Of a DNA stretch of 15,873 bases, positions 5,440-14,341 are shown piece by piece. Every line of letters starts with the position of its first letter. Positions within the stretch are counted from its first letter, which is position 1. The DNA lies in assembly GCA_910578235.1 (NCBI GenBank), contig CAJTPP010000027.1, positions 1,624 to 17,496 of the forward strand. The letters are read 5' to 3'. Origin of the DNA: an uncultured Clostridia bacterium. Its GTDB lineage: Bacteria > Bacillota > Clostridia > UBA1381. Both the position numbers and the translations under genes were made by a program. Below the pieces are notes generated by a model. That model did no database searches. It was not told the DNA's origin and saw only the letters and a program-made list of their open reading frames with translations.

Positions 5440-8070
5440 TTATATAAATATTTTTTTTAGTATGTCATTGTTTAATGTCTGCTTCGGTGAGAAGCTATCA
5501 GAGGAAACGTATTTGAAAATACTGTTTCTCAGAGCTTTTACTGTTTCATTTTTTATGTTTAGATCAAAGCCGCAGAAAAGAATATCAGCGCAGCCGATTT
5601 TTGCTTCAAACAGCGGCGAGCGCCGTATGTTGCTGTAAAAATTTGGTACAGGCTCAATAAGATATTCAAAATCCTTCGGTAAAAATGAAACATCACAGGA
5701 TGTAGAGTTGTCGATAGGATGTTTCCATTGAAAATCCGCGTATGCTGTAGTGGGAAAATCAGAGAAAATGGGATGATCTTTTTTGCATATAATACCGCAT
5801 GCCCGCTCTGAGGGGAAGTGCGCGGGAGACCAGAATGTCGGCTTAAACAGACCGTCTATCGGAGTTCGGAGATTGTTTCTGTTCATCATAACAATGGTTT
5901 TCCCGCCATTAGCGCATAGCGAGTCAAGAGTCTCGCCTATGTGTGATATTATAGGGACAGAGCAGGAGACATTGTCATTAGCGTATACAAATATGTTCCA
6001 GAAATTTTTATGATCACCTACAGAAAGCTCCGTGCGTATAAGCGAGGGCTTTGTTATAAAGTCGAGGGGGAAGGAAACCGATTTTTTACGTGTTTCCATT
6101 TCATATATTTTTTTTCGTCCATCATACAAAGACAGTCTATAAACGGGTAAAGACTGTCTTTCCGGGCCGTAGTCATACAAATCAAATTCAGCCTTGAATT
6201 TATCGGTGTTTTTAAATACTCTGTCCGCTTTTAAAAGCGGAACGGTGTGAGAGCAGAAAGATTTGAAATCTTCGGGCGGAATGATATTCTTGCTGTTCCA
6301 GAAAACATCGAGCAGTCCAATCGTGGCAGTACCCTGACCCGTGTAGTCGGATAATCCCAGAAGCTCAAAGCCTCCCATGTGATGAGTTCTTAAAGACGCT
6401 TCAATTTCTTCCTTATACATAAGAGCTGCGAAATGTCCCGATGCTTTTTTGTAGTCGTCAAGCATGTGATATGTGTCATGTTTTATCATTTCATGTTTAA
6501 TAAATTCAAAATTGGCGGGAACAAGATTGCCTGTATAACTGGCTGTGCTGTCTACATCCGGATATACACAGTATTGTCCGACTTCAAATGATACAACGGG
6601 AATATTAACATCATGTATGGCCTTATCGTAAGACAGACGGGTATGCTCCGCAACAACATCATGAAACACCTGTACCCGAACTCTGTGTCCGGCCGCTTCA
6701 AATGCTGAAAAATAGTCGTCAGCGGGGGTTACGGGACGGTCGAAGTTGGAGGTGAGAGTGTATAGGCGGCGGTTGTCAAGGGCTTTTGTTTGTATGGTGA
6801 TTTTTTCAAGCATCTCAAAATCGCCCAAAAGCTCGTTTCCGTTTGAAAACATAACAAAAGACGGATGATTGCCAAAGGCTTCAGATATGTTGACGGCTTC
6901 ATTTTGATAATATGTATAGTGTATGGGATCATCACCGGTTGAGAGAGCGCACACGTCTACATTGAGCCACAAAGGCATTTCAGCAAGAATATATACACCT
7001 GTCATATCTGCGGCTGTAAAAGCTATGTCAGGAGGACACCATGCATGAAAACGCACATGATTGAGCCCGTATTCTTTTACAGTCTTAAAAGTTTTGAGCC
7101 ATGTATCAAGATCTGTGGGAGGATAGCCGGTAAGCGGGTATATACCACAGTCAAGCGTGCCGCGCAGAGCGGTTTTTCTGCCGTTTATAATAAAATCTCG
7201 GCCTTTTGCCGTAAAAGTTCTTATGCCAAAGGAAATATCTTTTTTATCAATATCGTTTCCATAGATCATTTCGGAATGCAGCGTATAAAGAAGCGGATTA
7301 AATTCATCCCAGTATTCGGGCTTTTTAATCGGATAGTCAAAATAGATTATCTGCTTTTTATTGTATAATATTTCTTTAAATATTTTCGGTTTAAGGAGGC
7401 TTCCGTCAGGAGCGGTGGCTGATATTTTAAATGTAACATTGCGCCTGTCCTGCGGTTTTAAGCAGTCTGAATGTGCCGTCAAACGTATTTTTACAGATTT
7501 CTCCTGAGAGAAAACCTGTATGTTTGACATATGAAATATATTTTCAGCGCGAAGCTCTATTTTGCCGATAATACCGTTCCATATAGATTGAGTATCTACA
7601 GAGTAACCGCTTGCCATGCCGTCAATATTGAGCAGATTACTGTTGTCAATGCGAAGTGTTATTGTGTGTGTACCATGTTTAATTCTGCCTGTAAGATTGT
7701 ATATGTGCGGCGTGGTTATTTCTATAATCTGTCTGTCAATTTTTACGCCGTCAATCCACAGATCCGAGGCAATGTTGACCCGTTCAAGGAATAAATAAAT
7801 ATATTTATCCTCGTATTCTTCCGGCAGTGTAAATTCACGCTGGAGCCATAACGCGCCGATATACTCATATGCGGGACGCAGTGCGCGTACCGCCTCATAT
7901 GAGAGTTTGTCAAAGGGAGTAAATTTTTTACCAACCTTATTTGTACAAGCGTCTCCGGGCAGTACAAAATTCTCGTGCTTCAGAGTTCTTTCAAAGAAAT
8001 GTTCGTTTATTCCTATATTATTCTCATCTGTTTCATAGCGCCAGTTACCAGATAAATCTATTGACTTCAT
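5440..8070 (-). CDS. Glycoside hydrolase family 2 protein (retaining exo-glycosidase, beta-galactosidase-like)
   Basis: An 876-residue cytoplasmic enzyme with no signal peptide. Domain order as read: sugar-binding jelly roll (about 1-180, with LSGNWRYETD and LWLQREFTLP), an Ig-like sandwich (about 185-280), and a TIM barrel from about 280 (FGIRTF, INGRKTALRG). The acid/base glutamate is E413 in HPSFVMFSNGNEL and the likely nucleophile is E496 in VVSFEVGQY. About 280 further C-terminal residues include a segment resembling the class I glutamine-amidotransferase-like domain found in some GH2 and GH42 enzymes. The FEVGQY nucleophile motif differs from the classic LacZ one, so the substrate should not be called lactose; galactosides, glucuronides, mannosides and arabinosides all remain possible. 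The start codon overlaps the DUF5107 stop (ATGA), and AAAGGA lies upstream, so the two are translationally coupled. Confidence 0.9.
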   Translation of the reverse strand: MKSIDLSGNWRYETDENNIGINEHFFERTLKHENFVLPGDACTNKVGKKFTPFDKLSYEAVRALRPAYEYIGALWLQREFTLPEEYEDKYIYLFLERVNIASDLWIDGVKIDRQIIEITTPHIYNLTGRIKHGTHTITLRIDNSNLLNIDGMASGYSVDTQSIWNGIIGKIELRAENIFHMSNIQVFSQEKSVKIRLTAHSDCLKPQDRRNVTFKISATAPDGSLLKPKIFKEILYNKKQIIYFDYPIKKPEYWDEFNPLLYTLHSEMIYGNDIDKKDISFGIRTFTAKGRDFIINGRKTALRGTLDCGIYPLTGYPPTDLDTWLKTFKTVKEYGLNHVRFHAWCPPDIAFTAADMTGVYILAEMPLWLNVDVCALSTGDDPIHYTYYQNEAVNISEAFGNHPSFVMFSNGNELLGDFEMLEKITIQTKALDNRRLYTLTSNFDRPVTPADDYFSAFEAAGHRVRVQVFHDVVAEHTRLSYDKAIHDVNIPVVSFEVGQYCVYPDVDSTASYTGNLVPANFEFIKHEMIKHDTYHMLDDYKKASGHFAALMYKEEIEASLRTHHMGGFELLGLSDYTGQGTATIGLLDVFWNSKNIIPPEDFKSFCSHTVPLLKADRVFKNTDKFKAEFDLYDYGPERQSLPVYRLSLYDGRKKIYEMETRKKSVSFPLDFITKPSLIRTELSVGDHKNFWNIFVYANDNVSCSVPIISHIGETLDSLCANGGKTIVMMNRNNLRTPIDGLFKPTFWSPAHFPSERACGIICKKDHPIFSDFPTTAYADFQWKHPIDNSTSCDVSFLPKDFEYLIEPVPNFYSNIRRSPLFEAKIGCADILFCGFDLNIKNETVKALRNSIFKYVSSDSFSPKQTLNNDILKKIFI

Positions 8071-11000
8071 TTTTGTAAATTCCTTTCGATAAAGTTTGAT
8101 ATTTCAATTAATCCCTGGTGTGACGTGTCTTCGGAAAGACCGGATTGTATATATTTTTCCGCGTTTTGGATGTCGTCAAGGCCTAAGTATCCGAGAGCGG
8201 CAAGAAATGAGCAATTTACTCTATTCTTGCGGTTAAGGTCTGTATCGAATATAAGAAAATCAGGGAGTGACACGGCAAAGTAGTCAATCTCAATCTTTTT
8301 ATTCATATTCTCAAGTCCATAGGCTATGAGTGTGTTGAATTTACTGCGGGCAAGTTTTGTGTTTCCCATAGCTTTTGCGGCAAGCGCCTGATAAAAGAAC
8401 ATTTCCGGCGGCTGATCGTTATAATACAGCGCCGAGGATAAATCATATTCACCGCGCAGAGCGAGAGTATAGTATTTTTTTGATTGAATATAGTCAACAT
8501 TCTCATAGGCAAGACCAAGCAGATAATATATATCATTATCAAGAGTTCCGTATAATTTTCCTTCACCAAGGTTTTCAGGATATATAAGCGCCTGCTGCAG
8601 ATAATCATCAGAGCTTTCATAGTCGCCGTCTGATATACAATCGTATGCAAGAGATATAAGCGCTTTTCTGTATTGAGCTGTGATTTTGCCTTCGCCGCCC
8701 TCCCAGGGATGGAAATGACGGGCGTTTATAGCTTTGAGGGCCTTGTCATAATAGCCTTCGCAGTTGAGCAAGGTTACAAATTCTGTATACAAATCGTCAC
8801 GTTCGTTTACAAGGTCCATATTGTCTGAAAGCAGCTTTAGTCTTTTTTTGACAGGGAAATTTATTTGTTTGTAAAGCTGGTCAAGCTCATAAAGAATTCT
8901 CGAATTGCCGCTGTCAAGTCTGAATGCGCGTTCCATTTCGTACAGAGCGTTTTCCTCATCGTGCAGCTTGTTAAAATAGGCGAGAGCAAGGTTTCTGTGT
9001 ACAATGGGATTTGATCCGTCAAGCTCGTTTGATAGCGACCAGTATTTAAACGCATTTTCCCATTGCCCTTTGTCGTATAGCAAATTTCCAAGCAAATATG
9101 GAGCTGAGGCGTCTTTGCTGTTGTGTTCTATGGCGTATTTAAGCACGAGTATATCGTTCAGACGCACGGGGAAACAGTAGTCACAGCTGCATTTTGCGGC
9201 TACCGCAAGCTCAACATCACTTTTGGAATAATATGCCATATAGTAATGAAGCATAGGTCTGTCTGCCTGAGAAATAAGAGCGAGCACTTTTGCAGCCTCA
9301 TCATACAGTCCGAATTCATTGTAGTCGAGAGAAAGCTCGATATAGCTGTCAACGTCATTTCGCATTATTGTTGTAAGCTCGTTAAGCACATTAAAGTCAC
9401 CGGTGACGCAATACAATTCATATCTGCATCCGTAATTTAAAGGATCAATCCGCATTGTTTCAAGAGCTGATATTTTAGCGTCTGTAAACTTGCCGAGAAG
9501 CCGCAGAAGTGTTGTTTTCAGATTGAGCGCTTTAAGATTATGACTCCCCTTGATTAGAGACTGTTCTATAAATTCAAGGGCCTTAATCAGATCGCCGTTC
9601 AGAGCTGACAGACACGCCAGTTGATAAAACCCTTTATCCTGCATATTTCCTGACCATATTGCCTTATAGAAGGCATCATACGCCTCATTGAACTTACCCT
9701 GCTTGCGTAGAGTCAGACCAAGGTTATAGTATGGCTCACAGTCGTACGGGTTTGGATTTTTCCATGTTGATTTTTTTATTGCTTCTTTAAACAGAGTTTC
9801 AGCTTTCTCGAATTCTCCTTTATTATACAGATAACGGCCATAGGCGTTGTTTAGCCTTATATCGGTACGGTCGCGTTTTAGTCCTTCTATGTAGTAGTCT
9901 TCGGGAGAATATGTGGCGTGACGATACTGCTCAAGATGAAGCGCGGTGAGATATAATTCTTCCAGAGAATGTATATCTTCGGGTTTGTCGCATTTTATCG
10001 CCGGAGAGGGAGTTTCCTCATAATGGTTGGGGACGGGGGAGTATGAGCAAAGAATGTTTCCGTCGTCGTCTTTTACGGACAGTGTAAGATCTGTTTCTGT
10101 ATCATCTTTCATCAACATGACTGATGTGAACGGCTCATCGGGAGATAGCATAACCTTTTCCGTAATGTATTTTTCTATACGTCCCGAAAGTGATATGTGT
10201 ACGGTAAGTATTTCGGGGGAATATACGCTTACAAAAATTTTGTTATCTGAAACCTCAAGATTTAACGCTGTTTTAAGCGTTGCGTTTTTGACGGCTCCAA
10301 CTGATTTATACGGAAGGAAATATTGAGTAAAGGTTTTTTCCTCGTACGGCATTATAAAAGTAAAATCAGGCTGGTTGTCTGTAAACATACCAGTCATAAG
10401 CTCAATATAAGGACCGTTTTTATCGGTTAGATTTTTGTCCCACGCTTTTCCAAAATCGCCGCTGCCCCAAGTCCATTGCTTTTTTCCGGGTGATATATGG
10501 TGGTCGGCAATATGCAGCAGACCGGCATCCTTCTGATAGTCATAATTCCCTATAAAGTCGTAATCTGAGTGATAGGCCATATATGATGTGGGTACAGGAA
10601 TATTTTTATAACGGGATATATCAACCCCATCGCTGTAATCCATCTTATAATATGTGCTTGTCGATATCGGAAAACGGGAAACGTCACGTTTCCCGTGATC
10701 CATAACAGCGTGAACGTCAGGAGGAAAGATTGATTTGGTGTATTCGTTTACGGCAACCGCCGGATTGGCCCACCATAAGAATGTCTGGGGACGGTCTGTT
10801 TGATTATAAATCTGGCCCTTAATTTCAAGATAGGCTTTCCCGGGAAAAAGCGTATATTTGGCCATACCCTTTGTGCGGTGCATTTTTTCTATTTCACTTA
10901 CAAGTATTGTCGCGCTTCCATCCTCATTTTCACGCATTGTAAAATCAACCGGATCAAAAGTGGACGGCCTATGATGCTGCGGCCAGTTAAATTCGATACC

Positions 11001-11339
11001 GCCGCTTACCCATGGACCGGCAAGACCTACGAGAGCCGGTTTGATTACTTCATTATAATATACGGCGTCATAATTGTTTGTTTTATCAAGAATGCGCTGT
11101 ATTTTGCCGCCTATTTCAGGAAGCACCATAACAAGAAGGTATTCGTTTTCAAGATATACCGCGGTGTATGTTTTGTCTGTTTTTACATCGGATACGCTTT
11201 CGCATACAGGATGCGGGTACACTCTGCCCGAGCTTCCCTGATATACCCGCTTTTCAAGAAACATAGGTATTTTGCTGTACTGACCGATTTCATATGTAGG
11301 GATTGTAACATCCTGAGTCCATATTTTCACTTTATCCAT
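8067..11339 (-). CDS. DUF5107 and tetratricopeptide-repeat protein (1090 aa)
   Basis: I chose the ATG at 11337-11339 because GGGAGG lies 7 bases upstream (11347-11352). A longer frame would add 33 hydrophobic residues encoded by the leader. Residues 1 to about 470 form an all-beta DUF5107 region (PF17128 as I recall it) with the conserved block GGIEFNWPQHHRP (113-125) and FLWWANPAV. This part resembles the mutarotase-like folds of carbohydrate-active proteins. From about 495 to the end come many TPR-type helical pairs (for example AYGRYLYNKGEFEKAETLFKEA and YYNLGLTLRKQGKFNEAYDAF). There is no signal peptide, so it is cytoplasmic. Its activity is unknown. It is the first gene of an operon with the GH2 gene and overlaps it by four bases, so it probably acts on the same glycan or its products. 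Some TPR units are degenerate, so their number is uncertain. Confidence 0.88.
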   Translation of the reverse strand: MDKVKIWTQDVTIPTYEIGQYSKIPMFLEKRVYQGSSGRVYPHPVCESVSDVKTDKTYTAVYLENEYLLVMVLPEIGGKIQRILDKTNNYDAVYYNEVIKPALVGLAGPWVSGGIEFNWPQHHRPSTFDPVDFTMRENEDGSATILVSEIEKMHRTKGMAKYTLFPGKAYLEIKGQIYNQTDRPQTFLWWANPAVAVNEYTKSIFPPDVHAVMDHGKRDVSRFPISTSTYYKMDYSDGVDISRYKNIPVPTSYMAYHSDYDFIGNYDYQKDAGLLHIADHHISPGKKQWTWGSGDFGKAWDKNLTDKNGPYIELMTGMFTDNQPDFTFIMPYEEKTFTQYFLPYKSVGAVKNATLKTALNLEVSDNKIFVSVYSPEILTVHISLSGRIEKYITEKVMLSPDEPFTSVMLMKDDTETDLTLSVKDDDGNILCSYSPVPNHYEETPSPAIKCDKPEDIHSLEELYLTALHLEQYRHATYSPEDYYIEGLKRDRTDIRLNNAYGRYLYNKGEFEKAETLFKEAIKKSTWKNPNPYDCEPYYNLGLTLRKQGKFNEAYDAFYKAIWSGNMQDKGFYQLACLSALNGDLIKALEFIEQSLIKGSHNLKALNLKTTLLRLLGKFTDAKISALETMRIDPLNYGCRYELYCVTGDFNVLNELTTIMRNDVDSYIELSLDYNEFGLYDEAAKVLALISQADRPMLHYYMAYYSKSDVELAVAAKCSCDYCFPVRLNDILVLKYAIEHNSKDASAPYLLGNLLYDKGQWENAFKYWSLSNELDGSNPIVHRNLALAYFNKLHDEENALYEMERAFRLDSGNSRILYELDQLYKQINFPVKKRLKLLSDNMDLVNERDDLYTEFVTLLNCEGYYDKALKAINARHFHPWEGGEGKITAQYRKALISLAYDCISDGDYESSDDYLQQALIYPENLGEGKLYGTLDNDIYYLLGLAYENVDYIQSKKYYTLALRGEYDLSSALYYNDQPPEMFFYQALAAKAMGNTKLARSKFNTLIAYGLENMNKKIEIDYFAVSLPDFLIFDTDLNRKNRVNCSFLAALGYLGLDDIQNAEKYIQSGLSEDTSHQGLIEISNFIERNLQK

Positions 11340-11381
11340 ACGAATTCCTCCCAAATTAAGATTGTTTAATAGATTAAATAT

Positions 11382-11410
11382 ATTATACACTATTTTCAAC
11401 CAAAAAGCAT
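11382..11410 (-). promoter_or_regulatory. Promoter of the DUF5107-GH2 operon
   Basis: The minus strand carries a consensus -10 TATAAT (11382-11387), about 43 bases before the ATG. The hexamer 17 bases further up (ATGCTT, 11405-11410) is a poor -35, which suggests that an activator is needed. Confidence 0.55.
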
Positions 11411-11419
11411 TAGTGAAAA

Positions 11420-11450
11420 TTGCGTAATAATATAACAAACTTGCGTAGTA
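11420..11450. repeat. Two direct repeats TTGCGTARTA with 21-base period (likely activator site)
   Basis: TTGCGTAATA (11420-11429) and TTGCGTAGTA (11441-11450) are in direct orientation with their starts exactly 21 bases apart, two turns of the helix. Similar A-rich flanks precede each. They lie about 45-75 bases upstream of the predicted transcription start of the DUF5107-GH2 operon, the usual place for tandem AraC-type activator half-sites. The cognate regulator is not in the window. Confidence 0.5.
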
Positions 11451-11454
11451 TTAA

Positions 11455-11485
11455 AATAACGGCACTGCTTTGCAATGCCGTTATT
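11455..11485. terminator. Terminator of the minus-strand SLH gene
   Basis: A 10-bp stem AATAACGGCA / TGCCGTTATT (11455-11464 with 11476-11485) extends past one C-A mismatch by three more pairs (TGC, TTT, GCA). On the minus strand the stem ends in TTATTTTAAT, so it ends the transcript of the SLH gene whose stop is at 11518. On the plus strand no gene reads into it. Confidence 0.75.
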
Positions 11486-11517
11486 TGTGAAAAAGGAGAG
11501 AATATTTTGATTTAGGA

Positions 11518-14079
11518 CTATTTTACAATAACAATTTCTTTTACAGTATCTTCGAATATTCTAAGGAATATTCTGTTGTTTTCATCCTCATCGTAAACCT
11601 GGATATCATTGAACTTAGCTGCTGAGATGTTATTTTTTGAGATCGTTGTATCCACACTATATACATTTACTTTCTCAGGAATGATATAGTTTGAAGCGGC
11701 TCCGCCGTTTACGCTGATGTTTAGGGAATTGCTGAATTTCTTTGTAACCTGACCGTAAACGATATCAAGATCTTTTTCCGGTGACGCTGTAAATTCTTTG
11801 TCGGCTGTGCTTATATCGAACAGAACTCTCACGCTTACTATTTCTTTGTCTGAGTTTGTTCTGTACTGTATAATATCGCCGTTTTCAAGCGCTTTATCAT
11901 CTTTGACAAGTATATTCTTGTCCGCAGCGTAAAGAGATACTTCTTTGCCGTCGACAAATGCTGAAAGCATATCTGTTGTTTCATCTTCGTCATTTGTCGC
12001 ATTCATAATATTTTTAACAACAGCTATTGAAGCATCTGCTTCCGCGTTATATTGAGCCTTTGTAAGAACAATAGCCTTAGCGGTATAGTTTTCTGTCATA
12101 TCATATACTATCGCATCGTATGCCTGATCGTCCTCAAAGAAGCTTTTATTACGGATTGAGTACTTATCCTCGCCCTCTGATACGTCAAATATTACGGTTT
12201 TATCATCTATGCGCACATTTCCGAGCTTTGAAAGTGATGCCGCGTACACCGCGTCTGTAAGCTCGTAATTCTTTGTGAATGAGTCTGCGAGAACATTGCC
12301 TGTAGAACTGTTGTCTACAGCTGTGTCAATAGCGGTAATCTTGTTGTCTGAGTTTACAGTGTAGGTGATAAGCTGCTTTAAAGTATTATCGCTTTCGTCA
12401 TTCAGCTTGCTGACAACTTCTGATGACTGGACATTTCTTGTGCCGTTAAATTTGATTTTACTGTTGCTGTCAAGTGTAACTTCCTTGTTGTCTTTTGTGA
12501 AAATTCTGAAGCTTGCCTTATCTTCCGAACCTCTTGAATAGTATGCTCTTACAAGATAACCGTAGTTGGCGCTTACCTCAGTTGATACATTAGATGCCGC
12601 AATTTTTCCATCGATATCAAGATGGAATACGCCGTTTGTGCCTACCTCAATACTGTTGGGATAGTTAAGCGCAATCTGATACTTTTCACCGTTTATGCTG
12701 ACACCCTTGCTGTCGCTGCTTGTAACTTTGCCTTTTACGGTTTTGTTTGTTACAGCTATTTCAAAAAGTTTGTTGTCAAGGCTTTCATATACTGACAGTA
12801 CATCATACTCTCTAAGATCTGAAACTGAGATTTCCTCCAGTCCCTTTGTAATTCTATAGTCAACATTGTCGTCAAGCTTTAATATCTTGTCTGAATACTT
12901 ATCAGTAATCTTAGAAGACGTCACTTTGTCCACAACAATATTTTCATAGCTCTTAACAAATACTATATCGTATTTTCCGTCCTTATCTGTGTCAAGAAGG
13001 GTAAGGCTGCCTGCCTTATTGCTCATGTCAATGAGTGTCTCGTCCATATCGGCATATTTTCCGTTATATATAAGAACGGCTTTTGAAGAAATCTGCGCTG
13101 TAGATGTCTTTGACGTGTTTTCATCTTTATAATATTCAACAGCGGTATTACCGTTCTTTGTTGTAAGACGATCGAACAGATCCGCATTTATGAAAAGGTC
13201 ACTGTTCTGTGATTTGATAGGCATAGCAAGAATAATTTCATTTGAACCGTTTGTTTCCTTTAAATAATAATTAACATTATAGCCAAGAAGGTTATTCATG
13301 TTATACGCGGTTTCAAAAGTTTCATTGCCTATTTTTATATGATTGCTGCCGAGATTTGAGTCTCCGCTCAAAGATGTGTTTTCTACGGCAGTAATCTGGC
13401 CGCTGCCTTTAGTTACTTTCAAATGATCTTTCAGAAGTGTTTTATCTGTCACTTCATATTTAATATTGCTGCCGAAGCCTGTCTGTTCCATAAGTTCAAC
13501 TTCAAGAGCGTTGGAAGTAAGATATGCGACATTGCCTCTTGAAATTCCTTCATAGGCGCTGCCCTGCACGTTTTTAGCAAGACCGTTTGAAACACCTGTG
13601 TTTATATATCCGTACGGATATCCTCCATTCTGTTCGGCGCTTATACCATAGCCGGTAGCTTTAACCATGATAACCATAGCTTCGGCATAGGTTATCGGAT
13701 CGTTTGGACGGAAGTTACCATCGCCGTCACCGACGAGAAGCCCCTGTGAAACGGCAAGATTTATATAACCGTTGGCCCAGTGATCTGTAGAGACGTCGTT
13801 AAACATCGTTTGACCTTTTGCGGATTCGGCGGCATCTTCAAGTCCCATTGCGTGAACCGCCATTTTAGTAACCTCGGAACGTATAATTGTATCGTCAAGA
13901 CGGAATTCGCCGTTTTCATCGCCGACCATTATATTTAATGCAGAAAGAATTTGAACCGGCTCCTCATAACGAGTATTCTGTACATCTGACGGAATAGCCG
14001 CCGTTGCGGAAGGAATAAGCGGAAGAACCGCGCTTGCGGCAACAACAGCAGATAGAATTTGTTTTTTTAGATTGTTCAT
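11518..14079 (-). CDS. SLH-domain surface protein (853 aa)
   Basis: An exported protein probably held to the cell wall non-covalently through SLH domains that bind secondary cell-wall polymer. The start at 14079 follows AAAGGAGG (14086-14093); an in-frame ATG nine codons upstream precedes that site and is rejected. The signal peptide covers residues 1-28 (LKKQ, a hydrophobic core, SATAA). SLH repeat 1 is at about 42-80 (LNIMVGDENGEFRLDDTIIRSE), repeat 2 at 93-143 (FNDVSTDHWANGYI, LLVGDGDGNFRPNDPITYAE), and a degenerate repeat 3 at about 155-200 (SNGLAKNV, ISRGN). The remaining 650 residues are beta-rich and show several copies of a module marked by D384 (VVDKVTSS), G450 (VKGKVTSS) and G776 (VYGQVTKK), also seen in the divergent neighbour. 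It has no recognisable enzyme domain, and no sortase motif. It may be a structural S-layer-type protein. Confidence 0.9.
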   Translation of the reverse strand: MNNLKKQILSAVVAASAVLPLIPSATAAIPSDVQNTRYEEPVQILSALNIMVGDENGEFRLDDTIIRSEVTKMAVHAMGLEDAAESAKGQTMFNDVSTDHWANGYINLAVSQGLLVGDGDGNFRPNDPITYAEAMVIMVKATGYGISAEQNGGYPYGYINTGVSNGLAKNVQGSAYEGISRGNVAYLTSNALEVELMEQTGFGSNIKYEVTDKTLLKDHLKVTKGSGQITAVENTSLSGDSNLGSNHIKIGNETFETAYNMNNLLGYNVNYYLKETNGSNEIILAMPIKSQNSDLFINADLFDRLTTKNGNTAVEYYKDENTSKTSTAQISSKAVLIYNGKYADMDETLIDMSNKAGSLTLLDTDKDGKYDIVFVKSYENIVVDKVTSSKITDKYSDKILKLDDNVDYRITKGLEEISVSDLREYDVLSVYESLDNKLFEIAVTNKTVKGKVTSSDSKGVSINGEKYQIALNYPNSIEVGTNGVFHLDIDGKIAASNVSTEVSANYGYLVRAYYSRGSEDKASFRIFTKDNKEVTLDSNSKIKFNGTRNVQSSEVVSKLNDESDNTLKQLITYTVNSDNKITAIDTAVDNSSTGNVLADSFTKNYELTDAVYAASLSKLGNVRIDDKTVIFDVSEGEDKYSIRNKSFFEDDQAYDAIVYDMTENYTAKAIVLTKAQYNAEADASIAVVKNIMNATNDEDETTDMLSAFVDGKEVSLYAADKNILVKDDKALENGDIIQYRTNSDKEIVSVRVLFDISTADKEFTASPEKDLDIVYGQVTKKFSNSLNISVNGGAASNYIIPEKVNVYSVDTTISKNNISAAKFNDIQVYDEDENNRIFLRIFEDTVKEIVIVK

Positions 14080-14153
14080 AAAAATCCTCCTTTGGGGATA
14101 CCCCATAACTGTGTTGTGAATGTTCCTGCGGTTTTATGTTAACCACAAGTCAT

Positions 14154-14206
14154 ATGATACATCATCCACAGACAAATTTCAAGCTGTAATATCTGGAATG
14201 ATGTAT
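14154..14206 (-). promoter_or_regulatory. Promoter of the minus-strand SLH gene with overlapping 9-bp dyad
   Basis: On the minus strand TTGAAA (14177-14182), a 17-base spacer and TATCAT (14154-14159) form a good sigma-A promoter, giving a leader of about 68 nt that ends in a small TGGGG-ATA-CCCCA hairpin (14093-14105) touching the ribosome site. A 9-bp inverted repeat, ATACATCAT (14157-14165) and ATGATGTAT (14198-14206), has one arm over the -10 and encloses the -35. This suits a repressor site. Confidence 0.6.
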
Positions 14207-14305
14207 TGCAGTTAAACGACAATTGTTTCATAAAAGTGAAATAAATGTTAATTTTATGTAATTTAAGAAAAAGCTATTGCAGAAAAGACAGATATATGTT
14301 AGAAT

Positions 14306-14311
14306 TATAAT
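14306..14311 (+). promoter_or_regulatory. -10 element of the plus-strand SLH gene
   Basis: A consensus TATAAT stands 30 bases before the ATG at 14342. No good -35 is found at 16-18 bases; the nearest match (AAGACA, 14285-14290) has a 15-base spacer, and TTGCAG at 14277 is too far. Transcription may need an activator or another sigma factor. Confidence 0.4.
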
Positions 14312-14341
14312 ACTAAACTATGTATGAAAAGGAGTATAGGG

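Noticed and set aside
5400..5447. 15-codon reading frame in the candidate small RNA
   Set aside because: It runs through the terminator stem and lacks a good Shine-Dalgarno sequence at the right distance, so it is unlikely to be translated.
10800..11369. Plus-strand open frame of 189 codons
   Set aside because: It is fully antisense to the well-supported DUF5107 gene, has aromatic- and Cys-rich random-looking composition and no ribosome site. It is a shadow frame.
11340..11438. 33-residue extension of the DUF5107 protein that could look like a signal peptide
   Set aside because: The promoter -10 and the ribosome site GGGAGG fall inside this stretch, so it is untranslated leader and not an export signal.
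14080..14106. Nine-codon extension of the minus-strand SLH protein
   Set aside because: The strong AAAGGAGG lies inside it, positioned for the ATG at 14079, and that start gives a clean signal peptide.
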